In this document: positions 1 to 13,999 of the stretch, piece by piece
Position numbering within the stretch: the stretch's first letter is position 1
How the letters are laid out: each line of letters opens with the position of its first letter
Assembly (NCBI GenBank): GCA_026745465.1
Contig: JACYXH010000507.1
Location: 135,404 to 199,403, forward strand
Source of the DNA: Lota lota
Lineage: Eukaryota > Chordata > Actinopteri > Gadiformes > Lotidae
Length of the DNA stretch: 64,000 nucleotides
Direction of reading: 5' to 3'
Notes under the pieces: generated by a model
The model's input: the letters and a program-made list of their open reading frames with translations, nothing else
The model's database searches: none
Told to the model about the DNA's origin: nothing
Program-made: the position numbers and the translations under genes

Positions 1-469
1 AAGAAAAGGGGAAGGCTTTATGATATCCATAAAGAATAAAGGAGCCCCGTGTATCCTTTCTCTCCCTTTACTTATACTGACTTATATGTTAAGGTTAACT
101 AGTTAATACTACAGTCAAAGTCAAACACTGCCTGCTTTATCAATGTAATCCACAATCACATACAGTGGTATTGTTGTCAATTGTTTGAATGTCTGTATAG
201 AAGTGATTGTTATTGTGCTCATGCATGTCATACCTTTATGTTAACCCATATATGTGGTATAGGGAGTGGTTGCTCATCTCATGAGCACATGTGGTTTATT
301 TTGTTTGTTTTAAATCATTTAAATTAAAAAGGTGATTAACGGATTTTAATCACAGAATATCTCACTGCTCTACATATGATTACACATGAACTGTAAAGTT
401 TAAGATGTGGATTCTTTACACTGTAATAAACTGAGAATCCAGAGAAGTACGATAATTTCATGTTTAGTT

Positions 470-760
470 AATGAGGAACTGGGGTGGGGGACACGGGAGG
501 TGTCCAATTTCTAGGCCCGATGCATAGGGTGTTGTGATTGGTCAGTGCATGTAGGGGGAATACCAACATTTTGGGAATATAACTTGAAGCCTGACTCTAG
601 GTCAGGAATTCTTTGCAAACCAACTCAGGTTTTGTTATTACTTATGTACAAGTGGTAATAAAGATAGTGAAATCTTTCAAACTTCGTCTTTCTCGACCTA
701 TCTTAGTTTGTTAAAGTGTGGGGGTACCGCATTGATGTTAGTTGGACGATATTATCTTCA
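470..760 (+). other. LTR-like or promoter-like sequence
   Basis: The stretch contains an inverted CCAAT motif (TGATTGGTCA near 536), a GTCAGGAATTCTT stretch that could be a transcription start region, and an AATAAAG signal near 657 followed by a TTCTCGACC stretch. This promoter, start and polyadenylation order is typical of a retroelement LTR. I see no paired copy in the window and no clear terminal repeats, so the call is weak. The preceding 1-469 is AT-rich and shows nothing I can assign. Confidence 0.25.
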
Positions 761-828
761 AAACAAAATAGCTGGTTGAAATAGATTTGGTTCAGATTAG
801 TCTTGGTGTAAAGACTAGACATTGGACA

Positions 829-1167
829 TTATTTCACACTATTATATCGCTGATATCGATATTCAACGCGTTTTTTCCTCATATCAAGGACATGGTGTCG
901 CACTCGGGGAAATATGTGGGAAACATTTTCCGATTTGGAAACAGGACTAATATGAAATAAATCAGCTCTCAATGAGCTATTGAGATTAGGAAGCAAAAAG
1001 GAAAGAATATTGAAGGTCAAACTGAATTCTTCATCGTGGATATCATTGTGTGTGTCGCCGTCCATCTGAAACAACCTGAATATATGAAATGTTTCTATAA
1101 AGGCTATAATAAAGGCTATAAATAAAAAACTAAATAGGCAATAAAAGTGTGAGTGATGTTGTGTCAT
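829..1167 (-). CDS. hypothetical small membrane-anchored ORF
   Basis: A 112-residue open frame begins with MTQHHSHFYCLFSFLFIAF. It has one strongly hydrophobic stretch at about residues 9-30 and then a polar tail of about 80 residues. That layout resembles the start of a type II membrane protein such as a Golgi enzyme, but I recognise no family. The codon use is AT-rich, and no splice-linked partner exon could be identified. It may be an isolated exon of a host gene or a chance ORF. Confidence 0.2.
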   Translation of the reverse strand: MTQHHSHFYCLFSFLFIAFIIAFIETFHIFRLFQMDGDTHNDIHDEEFSLTFNILSFLLPNLNSSLRADLFHISPVSKSENVSHIFPRVRHHVLDMRKKRVEYRYQRYNSVK

Positions 1168-1227
1168 CGACTCAAGACAAGCGTGTTATCAGTTAAACAC
1201 ACACCTTGTGCGCATGGGTGCGTGCAC

Positions 1228-1275
1228 ACCACGCACACACACACACACACACACATACACACACACACACACACA
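1228..1275. repeat. (CA)n microsatellite
   Basis: Near-perfect CA dinucleotide run with one TA interruption. It lies directly before a dispersed repeat at 1276-1420. Confidence 0.95.
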
Positions 1276-1420
1276 GCAAGTGAACAGAAGAAGATAGAGA
1301 CCCAACCCCACTAAATGAACACAAGACATAATAAAAGGTTCATTCAAGGTAGCTTTGTTAAACCATATTCATCCTTTCACCACAGTGAATGAATCATTCA
1401 GAGAACTGGAGACACTAGCT
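1276..1420 (+). repeat. dispersed repeat family A, copy 1
   Basis: This segment reads AAGTGAACAGA, then ACTAAATGAACACAAGACA, then TTCATTCAAGGTAG and a tail ending GGAGACACT. The same order recurs at 41965-42120 and 51690-51845 (same strand) and at 59815-59925 (opposite strand). It is a non-coding interspersed repeat whose class I cannot name. Confidence 0.7.
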
Positions 1421-1439
1421 CTGCGTCTTGCATTTCAAA

Positions 1440-1890
1440 TAGAGAGATAAAGAGAATGAGAGAGGGGTACTGAGAGAGGTGGAGATACAGAGAGGGGTAG
1501 AGAGAGAGATAAAGAGAATGAGAGAGGGGTACTGAGAGAAGAGGAGATACAGAGAGGGGTAGAGAGAGAGAGAGAGAGAGAGATAAAGAGGATGAGAGAG
1601 GGGTACTGAGAGAGATGGAGATACAGAGAGGGGTAGAGAGAGAGAGAAAGAGAGATAAAAAGGATGAGAGGGGGTACTGAGAGAGGTGGTGATACAGAGA
1701 GGGGTAAAGAAAGAGAGAAAGAGATATAAAGAGGATGAGAGGGGGTACTGAGAGAGATGGAGATACAGAGAGGGGCAGAGAGAGAGGCAGAAAGAGGTCG
1801 TGAGACGGAGAGAAAGGTAGAGAGAGGGAAGTAGAGAGAGTGGGGTGTTGCGAGAGAGAGAACTGTAGATAGAGTGTGCTGTAGAGCTAG
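1440..1890. repeat. GA-rich minisatellite
   Basis: Imperfect tandem units of roughly 60-90 bases share GGGTACTGAGAGAG, GGAGATACAGAGAGGGG and GATAAAGAG. Long open frames across it are low-complexity artefacts (Ser/Leu-rich). The flank at 1930-1965 (GTCTCAAGAGTGACTTGAGG) resembles sequence next to another GA tract at 11425-11450. Confidence 0.9.
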
Positions 1891-1988
1891 TGAGATGTGA
1901 TACACTCCTACACATACTAGTAGTGTGACAACATGCTGTTGTCTCAAGAGTGACTTGAGGTTTGTGTGAAAACTAATTTATCAGCAGC

Positions 1989-2027
<39 letters not shown>

Positions 2028-2045
2028 AGAAAATAAAACAAACTT

Positions 2046-2300
2046 GAAAGAGCCAGTGAACCCACTGTTTCAGCTGGAATTATCTTAAAGAGCCAGTGAA
2101 CCCACTGTTTCAGCTTAAATTATCTTAAAGAGCCAGTGAACCCACTGTTTCAGCTGGAATTATCTTAAAGAGCCAGTTAACCCACTGTTTCAGCTTAAAT
2201 TATCTTAAACAGCCAGTTAACCCACTGTTTCAGCTGGAATTATCTTAAAGAGCCAGTTAACCCACTGTTTCAGCTTAAATGATCTTGAAGAGCCAGTGTT
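2046..2300. repeat. 40-bp minisatellite with alternating variants
   Basis: Six to seven head-to-tail copies of a 40-base unit begin AAAGAGCCAGTGAACCCACT. Successive units alternate between two endings, CTGGAATTATCTT and CTTAAATTATCTT, so the true higher-order period is about 80 bases. A (GT)n run lies just upstream at 1992-2026. From 2301 to 2824 I see no gene, only a short CA run at 2674-2693. Confidence 0.92.
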
Positions 2301-2824
2301 CTATGAAGGAGTGTTATATCCATGGTTACGACCCACGCCAACTTTGTGATACTTTGTATTATAGCACCGGGCCCTTAATGATCTGCTTACGCCACTGTCA
2401 ACTTGCCATGTCTTATGACGATGAAAGGCAATTGACTTAGTCCGTGTTATTTAGCTTACGTCAAAGATTACTGTTGGCCGATCACAAAGCTAGGAGGGCT
2501 TAAACTCACAACGCTAAAGCGTGCCATAGCTCAGTGCTACACCGTGCTGTCGCTAGTACGGTTAATGTTAATGCTAATTCCAAGCTGCCTAATAGCGGAC
2601 TCCTAAGTACATAATATGAACTAGTAGCAATTGTGTTGTTTGGTCGTGTCGATTTACTATCACGTGTGATGAAACACACACACACACACACACTCTAATC
2701 TATGAAAGTTATGTTTTTAATCCGTATCTCCTCTCTATTGTTTAAGTGTTGACAAACCCCACTACTACTACTACCAAAATGTTGACCGTGGAATCTGACT
2801 AAACATGGGAGAACAAGGGGGGTC

Positions 2825-4994
<2,170 letters not shown>

Positions 4995-5094
4995 CCTGGT
5001 TATAGAGCTTTCTAACACTAGTAGTTTACAAGAGCGAAAAATAAAAGATTTAACCACAGCCATAAGTAACTGGTTCACCATGTTCCATGCATTT

Positions 5095-5250
5095 TAAGTT
5101 CCCTAGTTTCTGCCCTAGTTTGTCGGTTCATTGTTTGTTGTAGGTTTGTCTCTGTCTGCCTGTTGACATGAAGTAAAGCTTCCGTTTGCACCTAACCCTC
5201 TGAGTCTGATGTCTGCATTTGGGTTCACCTCCCTGCACAAGCCGTGACAC
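5095..5250 (+). repeat. retroelement 3' tail-like sequence
   Basis: The segment ends with CTCTGAGTCTGATGTCTGC, ATTTGGGTTCACCTCC and GTGACA. This style of tail is common at 3' ends of fish retroelements. A similar module ends near 14370 (CCTCCGAGTCATGC, GTGGTTCACC, GTTACA). The class (LINE, SINE or LTR) cannot be settled by eye. The remaining 5250-5397 is AT-rich with nothing assignable. Confidence 0.35.
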
Positions 5251-5397
5251 ACTCACTGTTTTAAGATGCCTCCACCAAATGCAAATATATACACATATAT
5301 TAACCTCCCTCCCTGCTTCACTCTGTTTCTACTGGTTGATGCCTGCGCATTGGAAGAGAATTGACTTATTTAACTAATTAGCATTGTTTATTTAACA

Positions 5398-5399
5398 CG

Positions 5400-5442
<43 letters not shown>

Positions 5443-5647
5443 CAGGGTTGTTTTAAGTGCAAAATTGGCAAACTATAACAAAATATATATATATATAAAT
5501 ATATAAACATTTAAATAAGAAACAATACGTAAAATATATACAGACTATACAAAGGATACAGAATATATAGTTTAGTCTCTTTTTAAAATGCAGCTGTACA
5601 GTTGCGCAGGAATGTGCAAAATATGACCATCGAATGTCACTTTACCG

Positions 5648-5686
<39 letters not shown>

Positions 5687-6039
5687 AACCCAAACCCGGA
5701 ACGCTGCTTCCTCTACTTCCTCTCTCTCTACTTAGAGCGAGAGAGGGAGAGAGGGAGAGAGAGAGAGAGAGAGAGATTGCTATGGCTGTATTTGCCTTCA
5801 TGTTATTTTGTAAAGATTTAATGTGCTATTGTGTGTTGTTTTATTTAAAGGGATACACGCTATTTTATATGTTGTTGATGTCTATTGGACAAGAATATAC
5901 AGACATGAAACAGACATAACTGCATAATACAGCAGTGTTGGCATTTAACAAACTGTAGACCTGGAAACAACTATGTTCATGTATTTAGTCATCAGTATTT
6001 TTTTATATTGTGGTGATTATCGTTTTGCTGATCTAATGC

Positions 6040-6071
<32 letters not shown>

Positions 6072-6157
6072 ACACGCACACACACACACACAAACATATA
6101 CGCACACACACACACACACATACACACACACACACACACAAACACACATACACACAC
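5398..6157. repeat. microsatellite cluster with dispersed repeats
   Basis: CA runs occur at 5398-5441, 5648-5682 and 6038-6157, and a GA run at 5737-5776. Between them, 5445-5640 (AATAAGAAACAATACGT, CAGACTATACAAA, GTGCAAAATATGACCATC) matches 59460-59640. Sequence 5780-5915 (TTATTTTGTAAAGATTTAAT) matches 21050-21175. Both pairs are interspersed repeats of unknown class. Open frames across the CA runs are Thr/His artefacts. Confidence 0.85.
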
Positions 6158-6159
6158 GG

Positions 6160-6360
6160 AGCGCTACTTCCTCCACTTGCTACTCTGTCAGAATCCGCTG
6201 TCTGCTGCTCTCATAGCTCTGCTGCTCGAGTGTGCACTGTGCGTGTGCACGCTGGGGCGCGTTCCTGCAGCGAGCGTAGCGGCAATAAACAGATCTGTTC
6301 TCACTTCTTCTTCTTTTGTTGAATGTTGGATCGGGGCTGGAGCTTCATTCTTTATCATTC
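6160..6360 (+). repeat. dispersed block B fragment, inverted relative to 39.7 and 49.5 kb copies
   Basis: AGCTCTGCTGCTCGAGTGTG, GCACTGTGCGTGTGCACGC, GTTCCTGCAGCGAGCGTAGC and GTTGAATGTTGGATCGGGGC are the reverse complements of sequence at 39700-39870 and 49440-49590. It is therefore a third copy of part of that block. The class is unknown. Confidence 0.7.
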
Positions 6361-6516
6361 GATGGTTCCTATAACTAAATAAGCCTAGTTATAAAGGGCA
6401 ATGGAGGTTTAATAGAAGAGTTCTCAACAGTACAGATGCATTTTAAAAACATACATACTCTATATATTCTGTATTTTTTATATAGTGTCAGGGGACTTAT
6501 TTCAAAATGCTACATT

Positions 6517-6970
6517 TATTTATTTAATGCCACATTTATTTATTTCAGGGGACTTTTTTAAATTATACCACGTTTATTTATTAAATGCCACATTTATTTC
6601 ATAATGCCCCATTTATTTAATGCCACATTGATTTATTTAATGCCATATTGATTTCATAATGCCACATTTAGTTACTTCATAATGCCACATTTATTTATTT
6701 AATGTCACATTTAGTTCATAATGCCACATTTATTTCATAATGCCACATTTATTTATTGCATAATGCCACAGTTATTTAATGCCACATTTATTTCAAAATG
6801 TCACATTTATTTAATGCCACATTTATTTTCTTCATAATGCCACATTTATTTATGTAATGCCATATTTATTTTATCATGCCACATTTATTACTTCAATGCC
6901 ACATTTATTTAGGAAATGCAACATTTATTTCATAATGCCACATTTATTTAGTGCCACATTGATTTATTTA
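6517..6970. repeat. AT-rich minisatellite (ATGCCACATTTATTT)
   Basis: More than twenty degenerate tandem units are built on AATGCCACATTTATTTCAT with period about 16-22 bases. Units vary in length and in insertion of TTAT or CATA. Confidence 0.93.
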
Positions 6971-7049
6971 TTGATCTCAACCTTCACTTCTCCACCATGA
7001 AGGCTTCATCGAAATCTGTCCAATCCCACTTATTCCTTTCATTTCATTT

Positions 7050-7200
7050 AGTGACGTCATTGAAGATCAAACACAGCGCTGAAATTGACTCCCTCGCTGT
7101 TACCAAGGCAACCAGAGGACGCCGACCCTGCGTTGAGTTGGACTAATGAGCTCGCCTGCCGCAGCTCGCGCGCTGCGTGCTTTTCTTAATTGGTTAATTG
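7050..7200 (+). promoter_or_regulatory. candidate promoter with CRE, RFX X-box and CCAAT motifs
   Basis: A perfect CRE (TGACGTCA, 7052-7059) is followed by a perfect RFX-type X-box (GTTACCAAGGCAAC, 7099-7112) and two inverted CCAAT boxes (AATTGGTTAATTGGTT near 7187). The region is locally CpG-rich. A GTGAGT donor-like site at 7431 could end a first exon. No recognised coding gene follows: the open frame 7146-7496 has no family features. The motif set (CREB, RFX, NF-Y) is known from ciliary-gene and MHC class II promoters, but the spacing is not that of an MHC SXY module. Confidence 0.4.
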
Positions 7201-7499
7201 GTTGCGTCTGGTTGGCTTCAGTTCAGAGGAAGCGGACAGCACGTTGGGGTCCACCACCGTTTGGCAGTGTGATGGCTCCCAGACGCCGTGATGTTGTTGT
7301 GTTCATGAAACCACAACCTGTGTGCAGTTTTCTGGTCAACTGTGTTGTGACTACTTGGTCATCTCTTCCTCTGCTTCACAGGTTACAAATAGTTTTCAAA
7401 GTAAAACGGAGCATCTCATCTGGACCTGATGTGAGTAGAAATGTGCCTAATAATTCAAATGTTATATTTATGTTGGTTGTTTTTAGCCTATCATAAAGT

Positions 7500-8106
7500 A
7501 AAAAACGTGACTGTATCTTTATTTACAGAAGCAATATAAGCCTATTAAAGTAGAATAGTGCTGCGCGCATGTAGCCCACATTTAAATAAAGCAGTTTGTA
7601 GGCCAACACCCCAGTCTGACCTGCCGTGAAACCCCGTCGGCCAGAAAGCATCTCTTGTAGCCTTTCTGATGGAAATCAGGCGTTGGTGTACATTTAACAC
7701 GGGAGCTTGACACTGAATTCAAAGTTTAAAACGTCAATGCAAGGATGCAATAGTAGACATCACAGCTCCACAATGCCTGAGTGTCTTGAGGCAGCACAAT
7801 TGCACTGACTTGTGTGTGGAATATCAATCGCTGATAATGTGTGATGGAAATCTGGGATTGTGGTGGTTTAACTATCATTTTAAATTGAAATATTCATTCT
7901 ATGTGAAAGTATAGCATTTTAGAGCCCATACAGTTGAACTGGTTAAAGTAGAAGTAACTCACTCTGGCCTAATGGCGATCAAAGAAAAAGTATATTTAAA
8001 ACTGGATTAGATGTTAAGTATCTTAAACATTCTATAAAAGTAGAAAAATAAATCCCTGAATCTAATGTATTTAATTTAAACGATTTAACGGAGTTGGTAG
8101 CTGTTG

Positions 8107-8109
<3 letters not shown>
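7500..8109. other. no gene seen
   Basis: Ordinary AT-rich intergenic sequence. I find no long ORF, tandem repeat or recognisable transposon. Confidence 0.5.
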
Positions 8110-8174
<65 letters not shown>

Positions 8175-8258
8175 AATTGGTTTGTAGGTGGGTGGGGTTC
8201 CTCCGTGTCTGTCAGTTATTCTCTCTCTCTCTCTCTCTCTCTCGCTCTCTCTCTCTCG
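8110..8258. repeat. (GT)n and (CT)n microsatellites
   Basis: (GT)31 runs at 8110-8172, followed after a short spacer by a CT run at 8220-8257. Confidence 0.95.
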
Positions 8259-8610
8259 GTCAGAATCTTATAATCGACGTTCAATAATCGAACTCGCCTA
8301 TAATTCCCTAAATCAAACTTACTTCCCTTCTTACACAGTATTGTTATCAGCCCTTGTACCGTTCTCTCCTGCACTATCTCTGTTCTCTCCATCTCCCTAA
8401 ATCCCTCCACTAAAATGGATGCCTTTTGTGCTGTTTGATGTGTTTCTTGATATGGTCACCACTGTGTGTGTGTGGGGGGGGGGGGAGAATGCATGTGCAT
8501 GAATGCACGTGTCTGAAACCTTTGATTTCCCAGAAAAGACGTTACGCAAGTTGGCTGAGAGAGGGTGATTCCTGTGAGTTATCTGAGGCTGTGGTTGGCT
8601 GTCTAGACTT

Positions 8611-9118
8611 TCCAATGCGTCATAGACCTGTATCTTCCTCATTGTTCAAGTCTGCTTCCTCATTTGAACTTCTGTCTTTCTCATTGCGGAGCCCTTAACT
8701 CAAGCTCTCTCTAGATCGTCTTTTAATCACTTTTCCCTGATTTACTTGTTTTAGGAACACTTTAACCTCTGTTTCTTCCCTTGCATTTATACTTTGATAA
8801 CTTTATACTGTCTGGGGCAGAACACATTTTAATCACGGAAAAGATAAGGTAAGCCTACAGTTTACTACAGTTTGTATTGTCTTTAGGTTATTGGTATATT
8901 ATAATGATCTCATCTTGGTAAATGTGTCCATGTAAAACTTATCAGTGAAAGACAGTATACTTTAGAGAAATACAACGCTAGTTTAATGTTTAATATATTG
9001 TTCTTTTCTGATCCATGTGGTAAATTAAACATTGCGTTCAATATGCAAGAGATTAATTTGTCTTGATGCTACTCAAAATGAAAAGAAGGACGTGACAGAA
9101 GTCCTTTGAATGTCCTTA
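8611..9118 (+). repeat. direct duplication, left arm
   Basis: The arm starts TTCCAATGCGTCATAGACC and ends GGACGTGACAGAAG...TGTCCTTATA. It matches 10196-10623 in the same orientation, with a deletion of about 80 bases in the right arm and scattered substitutions. It has no coding content. It provides the unoccupied version of the Tc1 target found at the end of the right arm. Confidence 0.85.
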
Positions 9119-9149
9119 TATTTAAATATAAGTTAAATATGTTATAGTT

Positions 9150-9740
9150 AAATATTTGTGCCTATCTTATCGTAGGGCCTATGTAACATGCAGTGTATCT
9201 TATTGTAGAGCCTATATAACATGCAGTGTATCTTATTGTAGGGCCTATATAACATGCAGTGCCTGTATCTTACTGTAGGGCCTATATAACATGCAGTGCC
9301 TATCTTATTGTAGGGTCTAAATAACATGCAGTGCCTGTATCTTATTGTAGGGTCTATATAACATGCAGTGTATCTTATTGTAGGGCCTATGTCACATGCA
9401 GTGTATCTTATTGTAGAGCCTATATAACATGCAGTGCTTGTATCTTATTGTAGGGTCTAAATAACATGCAGTGCCTGTATCTTATTGTAGGGTCTATATA
9501 ACATGCAGTGTATCTTATTGTAGGGTCTATATAACATGCAGTGTATCTTACTGTAGAGCCTATATAACATGCAGTGTATCTTATTGTAGGGCCTATGTAA
9601 CATGCAGTGCTTGTATCTTATTGTAGGGCCTATATAACATGCAGTGCCTATCTTATTGTAGGGTCTAAATAACATGCAGTGCCTGTATCTTATTGCAGGG
9701 CCTATATAACATGCAGTGCCTGTATCTTATTGTTGATCTT
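9150..9740. repeat. 33-bp minisatellite
   Basis: About 17 units of TATCTTATTGTAGGGCCTAT plus ATAACATGCAGTG, some with an extra CCTG. Variant bases (GGGCC, GGGTC, GAGCC) and the optional insert recur in blocks, which indicates unequal exchange. From 9741 to 10005 I see no recognisable gene. Confidence 0.93.
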
Positions 9741-10002
9741 GCAGCAATAACATGCAGCAATTGTTATGTTATGAAGCACAACATTACACAGCAATAATAT
9801 GTTATCTTTTGTCTCAAAATACCATTTCTGCACAAAATCCGATGGTAGCAGGTGACCCTGCCACATGCCACCCAGGTGGCTTTGCTGGGCTCCTCCCACA
9901 CCAGGATACTGGTAGTTGATGAAAACCAGTTTATTGTAGAGTTTGAAAGTCTGTTGTATGCAGAGCAGGAGGTGAATACTGACATGTCAGCGCTCTCTCT
10001 CC

Positions 10003-10104
<102 letters not shown>

Positions 10105-10195
10105 TGACGGCTGGTTTAACCTGTGAGCCTTGATTGGTCAATGCACCACAGGTGTGCAGCCCCACCCTGCCCCAGAGTCCAGTCAGTCTGACCCT

Positions 10196-10623
10196 TTCCA
10201 ATGCGTCAAATACCTGTATCTTCCTCATTGTTCAAGTCTGCTTCCTCATTTGCCCTTCTGTCTTTCTCAGTGAGGAGCCCTTAACTCAAGCTTTCTCTAG
10301 ATCCATTTTAATCCATTTTCCCTGATTTCCTTTTTTTAGGAACACTTTAGCCTGTTTCTCCCTTTGCATTTATACTTTTTATAACTTTATACTGTATAGG
10401 GCAGAGCACATTTTCATCATGGAATAGATAAGGTAAGCCTATTGTTTACTACAGTTTACTATACTTTAGAGAAATACAACGTTAGTTAATGTTTCACTGT
10501 TGTGCTTTTCTGAGCCATGTGGTAACTTGAACATTGCGTTCAATATTCAAGTGGTTCATTTGTCTTGATGCTGCTCAAAATGAAAAGAAGGACGTGACAG
10601 AAATCTTTTGAATGTCCTTATAC
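10196..10623 (+). repeat. direct duplication, right arm
   Basis: Same orientation as 8611-9118. It ends at TGTCCTTATA, where a Tc1/mariner terminus begins; the left arm continues with TTTAAATA instead. The insertion therefore came after, or is private to, this arm. Confidence 0.85.
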
Positions 10624-11482
<859 letters not shown>

Positions 11483-11570
11483 TTGTAGAAGTGCACCTGG
11501 CCAGGGCAGATGAAACATTGTGAGAGTCAGAGGTGCAAAGGAGGAAGGGATTTTCTTTAAAAAAACGACT

Positions 11571-12040
11571 GAAGTGTTCAGTAGTGTGTGAGCAGACAGA
11601 GCTCAGTCAGCTAGAGGAGGATTCTACATGGAGGTGTTCAGTAGTGTGTGAGCAGACAGAGCTCAGACAGCTAGAGGAGGATTCTACATGGAGGTGTTCA
11701 GTAGTGTGTGAATAGACAGAGCTCAGACAGCTAGAGGAGGATTCTACATGGAGGTGTTCAGTAGTGTGTGAGCAGACAGAGCTCAGACAGCTAGAGGAGG
11801 ATTCAACATGGAGGTGTTCAGTAGTGTGTGAGCAGACAGAGCTCAGACAGCTAGAGGAGGATTCTACATGGAGGTGTTCAGTAGTGTGTGAGCAGACAGA
11901 GCTCAGACAGCTAGAGGAGGATTCTACATGGAGGTGTTCAGTAGTGTGTGAGCAGACAGAGCTCAGACAGCTAGAGGAGGATTCTACATGGAGGGGTTCA
12001 GTAGTGTGTGAGCAGACAGAGCTCAGACAGCTAGAGGAGG
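11571..12040. repeat. 60-bp minisatellite
   Basis: Nearly eight homogeneous units of exactly 60 bases each begin near GAGGTGTTCAGTAGTGTGTG and contain GCTCAGACAGCTAGAGGAGG. Because 60 is a multiple of three, one frame stays open across most units (CSVVCEQTELRQLEEDSTWR). One unit carries an in-frame TAG, and no start, splice or family signature supports coding. Confidence 0.95.
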
Positions 12041-12044
12041 TGTT

Positions 12045-12765
12045 ATGTTCCTGTTCATTATACTGTATAGAAGGAGCTGCATCAGTGATGTGTCTCTACA
12101 TGCTGTTTGAACTATCAAGTGTTCCTTTGTTTTTCTCTTAGCTTGTAGACATCAGAGCTCTCTGTCTATCATTCATATTTTAATAAAAGGATCATTCTTC
12201 ATTACTGAGGGAAGTCATGGAACAGCAGCCTATAAGTGGTTAGTATTCATCACTCAGTAGATCCCAACAAACCAAATGTGTGACAAAGAGTATGTTTGTG
12301 TGGGACAATGTGTGACACGTTACCAATGTGGAGAGCTAGTATACAAATGTGTCTTTCTACCTTGAGAAATAAACATTCTCATGTTGCTTCACATCATATT
12401 CCCCCGTGGGACGTTGACAAAAACAAACTCTGAGAATCGCCTTCTACCAGCTTTACCCAGTTCTAAGGAGTTTCACAGTCTTTGTTGTAAGTGCATTTCA
12501 TTTTCTTTGTGGTAGTTTCCAACATATTCCGCCTAAATCTGCACAGCTTGTGACTTTGTGGTGACTCCATGTTCAGCGTTGGGTGGAGCATAGCAGGCAG
12601 CAAAGACGGTGACAGGTTCACCTGCACTCGACACACATGTGGGCTCAGTTTGATCCACATCAAACACACCCCCGTGATGACAGCCTTCCCTGCCTTCTTC
12701 ACAGCCATTGGCTAAAATCCAGATTTTAGAAAAGTGTCCTGCAGTGATTTGACTTTTGAAAGCTA
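12045..12765. other. no clear gene; contains a copy of a micro-exon motif
   Basis: At 12213-12236 the sequence ATGGAACAGCAGCCTATAAG plus TGGTTAGT closely resembles the candidate first exon at 12877. An AATAAAA signal lies near 12181. Open frames on the minus strand (12463-12772) have no recognisable family features. Confidence 0.4.
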
Positions 12766-12898
12766 GAGCCAATCAAAATGCGGGACATCCTCTCAATATG
12801 TTGGAGGCGGGACAAGAGATATAAATACTGTGCAGTCTCATATAGAGTGGGACACCTGACACCCTACAGTGAGGTCATGGAAAGGCAGCCTATAAGAG
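12766..12898 (+). promoter_or_regulatory. CCAAT/TATA core promoter with tiny candidate first exon
   Basis: A CCAAT box (GAGCCAATCAAAATG, about 12766-12780) lies 40-50 bases upstream of a TATA box (TATAAATA, 12820-12827). An ATG follows at 12877, about 25-30 bases beyond the expected start site. ATGGAAAGGCAGCCTATAAG encodes MERQPIR and is followed by a GTTAGT donor at 12899. A related sequence lies 660 bases upstream. I cannot identify the downstream exons; TRIM copy 1 is 2.3 kb further on but has its own 5' exon. Confidence 0.4.
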
Positions 12899-13139
12899 GT
12901 TAGTCTGAGAGGAGTGTAAACTGGGAAGGGAACTGGACCAACTGGTTTGTTTACAACATCATTTCCTTGTTATGAGTCGGACACTTTGGTGTGGCTCACT
13001 TTATTACAGCAGGAAGTGGTACTGGAAATGATACTGTACTCAACTCTGATCCATGATACAGCATACATATGTATGACTTTGAATCTTACCAATAGGTTGA
13101 TGGTCAGTTAAATGGTCAGCTTAAATGGTCAGCTTTTTG

Positions 13140-13990
13140 TCAAAATTACTTTTCTTTATCCAAAGTGACTGACTAAATTCAGATACAGGTCACTAAGGAG
13201 CAGGTAGGGGTTAGACAGTACAGAGACAGGTCATTAAGGAGCAGGTAGGGGTTAGACAGTACAGAGGCAGGTCATTAAGGAGCAGGTAGGGGTTAGACAG
13301 TACAGAGACAGGTCATTAAGAAGCAGGTAGGGGTTAGACAGTACAGAGACAGGTCATTAAGGAGCAGGTAAGGGTTAGACAGTACAGAGACAGGTCATTA
13401 AGGAGCAGGTAGGGGTTAGACAGTACAGAGACAGGTCATTAAGGAGCAGGTAGGGGTTAGACAGTACAGAGACAGGTCATTATGGAGCAAGTAGGGGTTA
13501 GACAGTACAGAGACAGGTCATTAAAGAGCAGGTAGGGGTTAGACAGTACAGACAGGTCATTAAGGAGCAGGTAGGGGTTAGACATTACAGAGGCAGGTCA
13601 TTAAGGAGCAGGTAGGGGTTAGACAGTACAGACAGGTCATTAAGGAGCAGGTAGGGGTTAGACATTACAGAGGCAGGTCATTAAGGAGCAGGTAGGGGTT
13701 AGACAGTACAGAGACAGGTCATTAAGGAGCAGGTAGGGGTTAGACAGTACAGAGACAGGTCATTAAGGAGCAGGTAGGGGTTTGACTGTACAGAGACAGG
13801 TCATTAAGGAGCAGGTAGGGGTTAGACAGTACAGAGACAGATCATTAAGGTGCAGGTATGGGGTTAGACAGTACAGGGACGTGCCATTAAGGAGCAGGTA
13901 GGGGTTAGGGGGCATCTTGCTGCCTACAGGTTGGACTATGGACATTGGGGATCAAACCCAGAACCTTTTGTCACATCTCACCCTCTTCAT
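13140..13990 (+). repeat. dispersed element carrying an internal 41-bp minisatellite
   Basis: The left part (TTTCTTTATCCAAAGTGACT) resembles the start of a common fish interspersed repeat; a cleaner start is at 33643. The middle has about 17 units of 41 bases (GAGACAGGTCATTAAGGAGC, AGGTAGGGGTTAGACAGTAC). The right part is GGGGGCATCTTGCTGCC...GGGGATCAAACCCAGAACC, which resembles a tRNA B-box. The reverse-complement right part and a related 45-bp array occur at 41590-41960 and 51310-51680. Confidence 0.85.
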
Positions 13991-13999
13991 TGAAGACTT

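Noticed and set aside
829-1167. Assignment of this membrane-anchor-like ORF to the NXPE gene
   Set aside because: It is on the opposite strand and shares no NXPE motif; the NXPE gene has its own anchor exon at 2825.
7099-7200. MHC class II SXY promoter module
   Set aside because: The CRE lies upstream of the X-box and the CCAAT boxes are about 75 bases away, so the fixed SXY spacing is absent.
11571-12141. Open frame through the 60-bp repeat as a repetitive protein
   Set aside because: The frame is open mainly because the unit is a multiple of three. One unit has an in-frame stop, and there is no start, splice or family support.
13140-13930. CRISPR-like array
   Set aside because: Units are contiguous and near identical with no unique spacers, in a vertebrate genome. 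It is a minisatellite.
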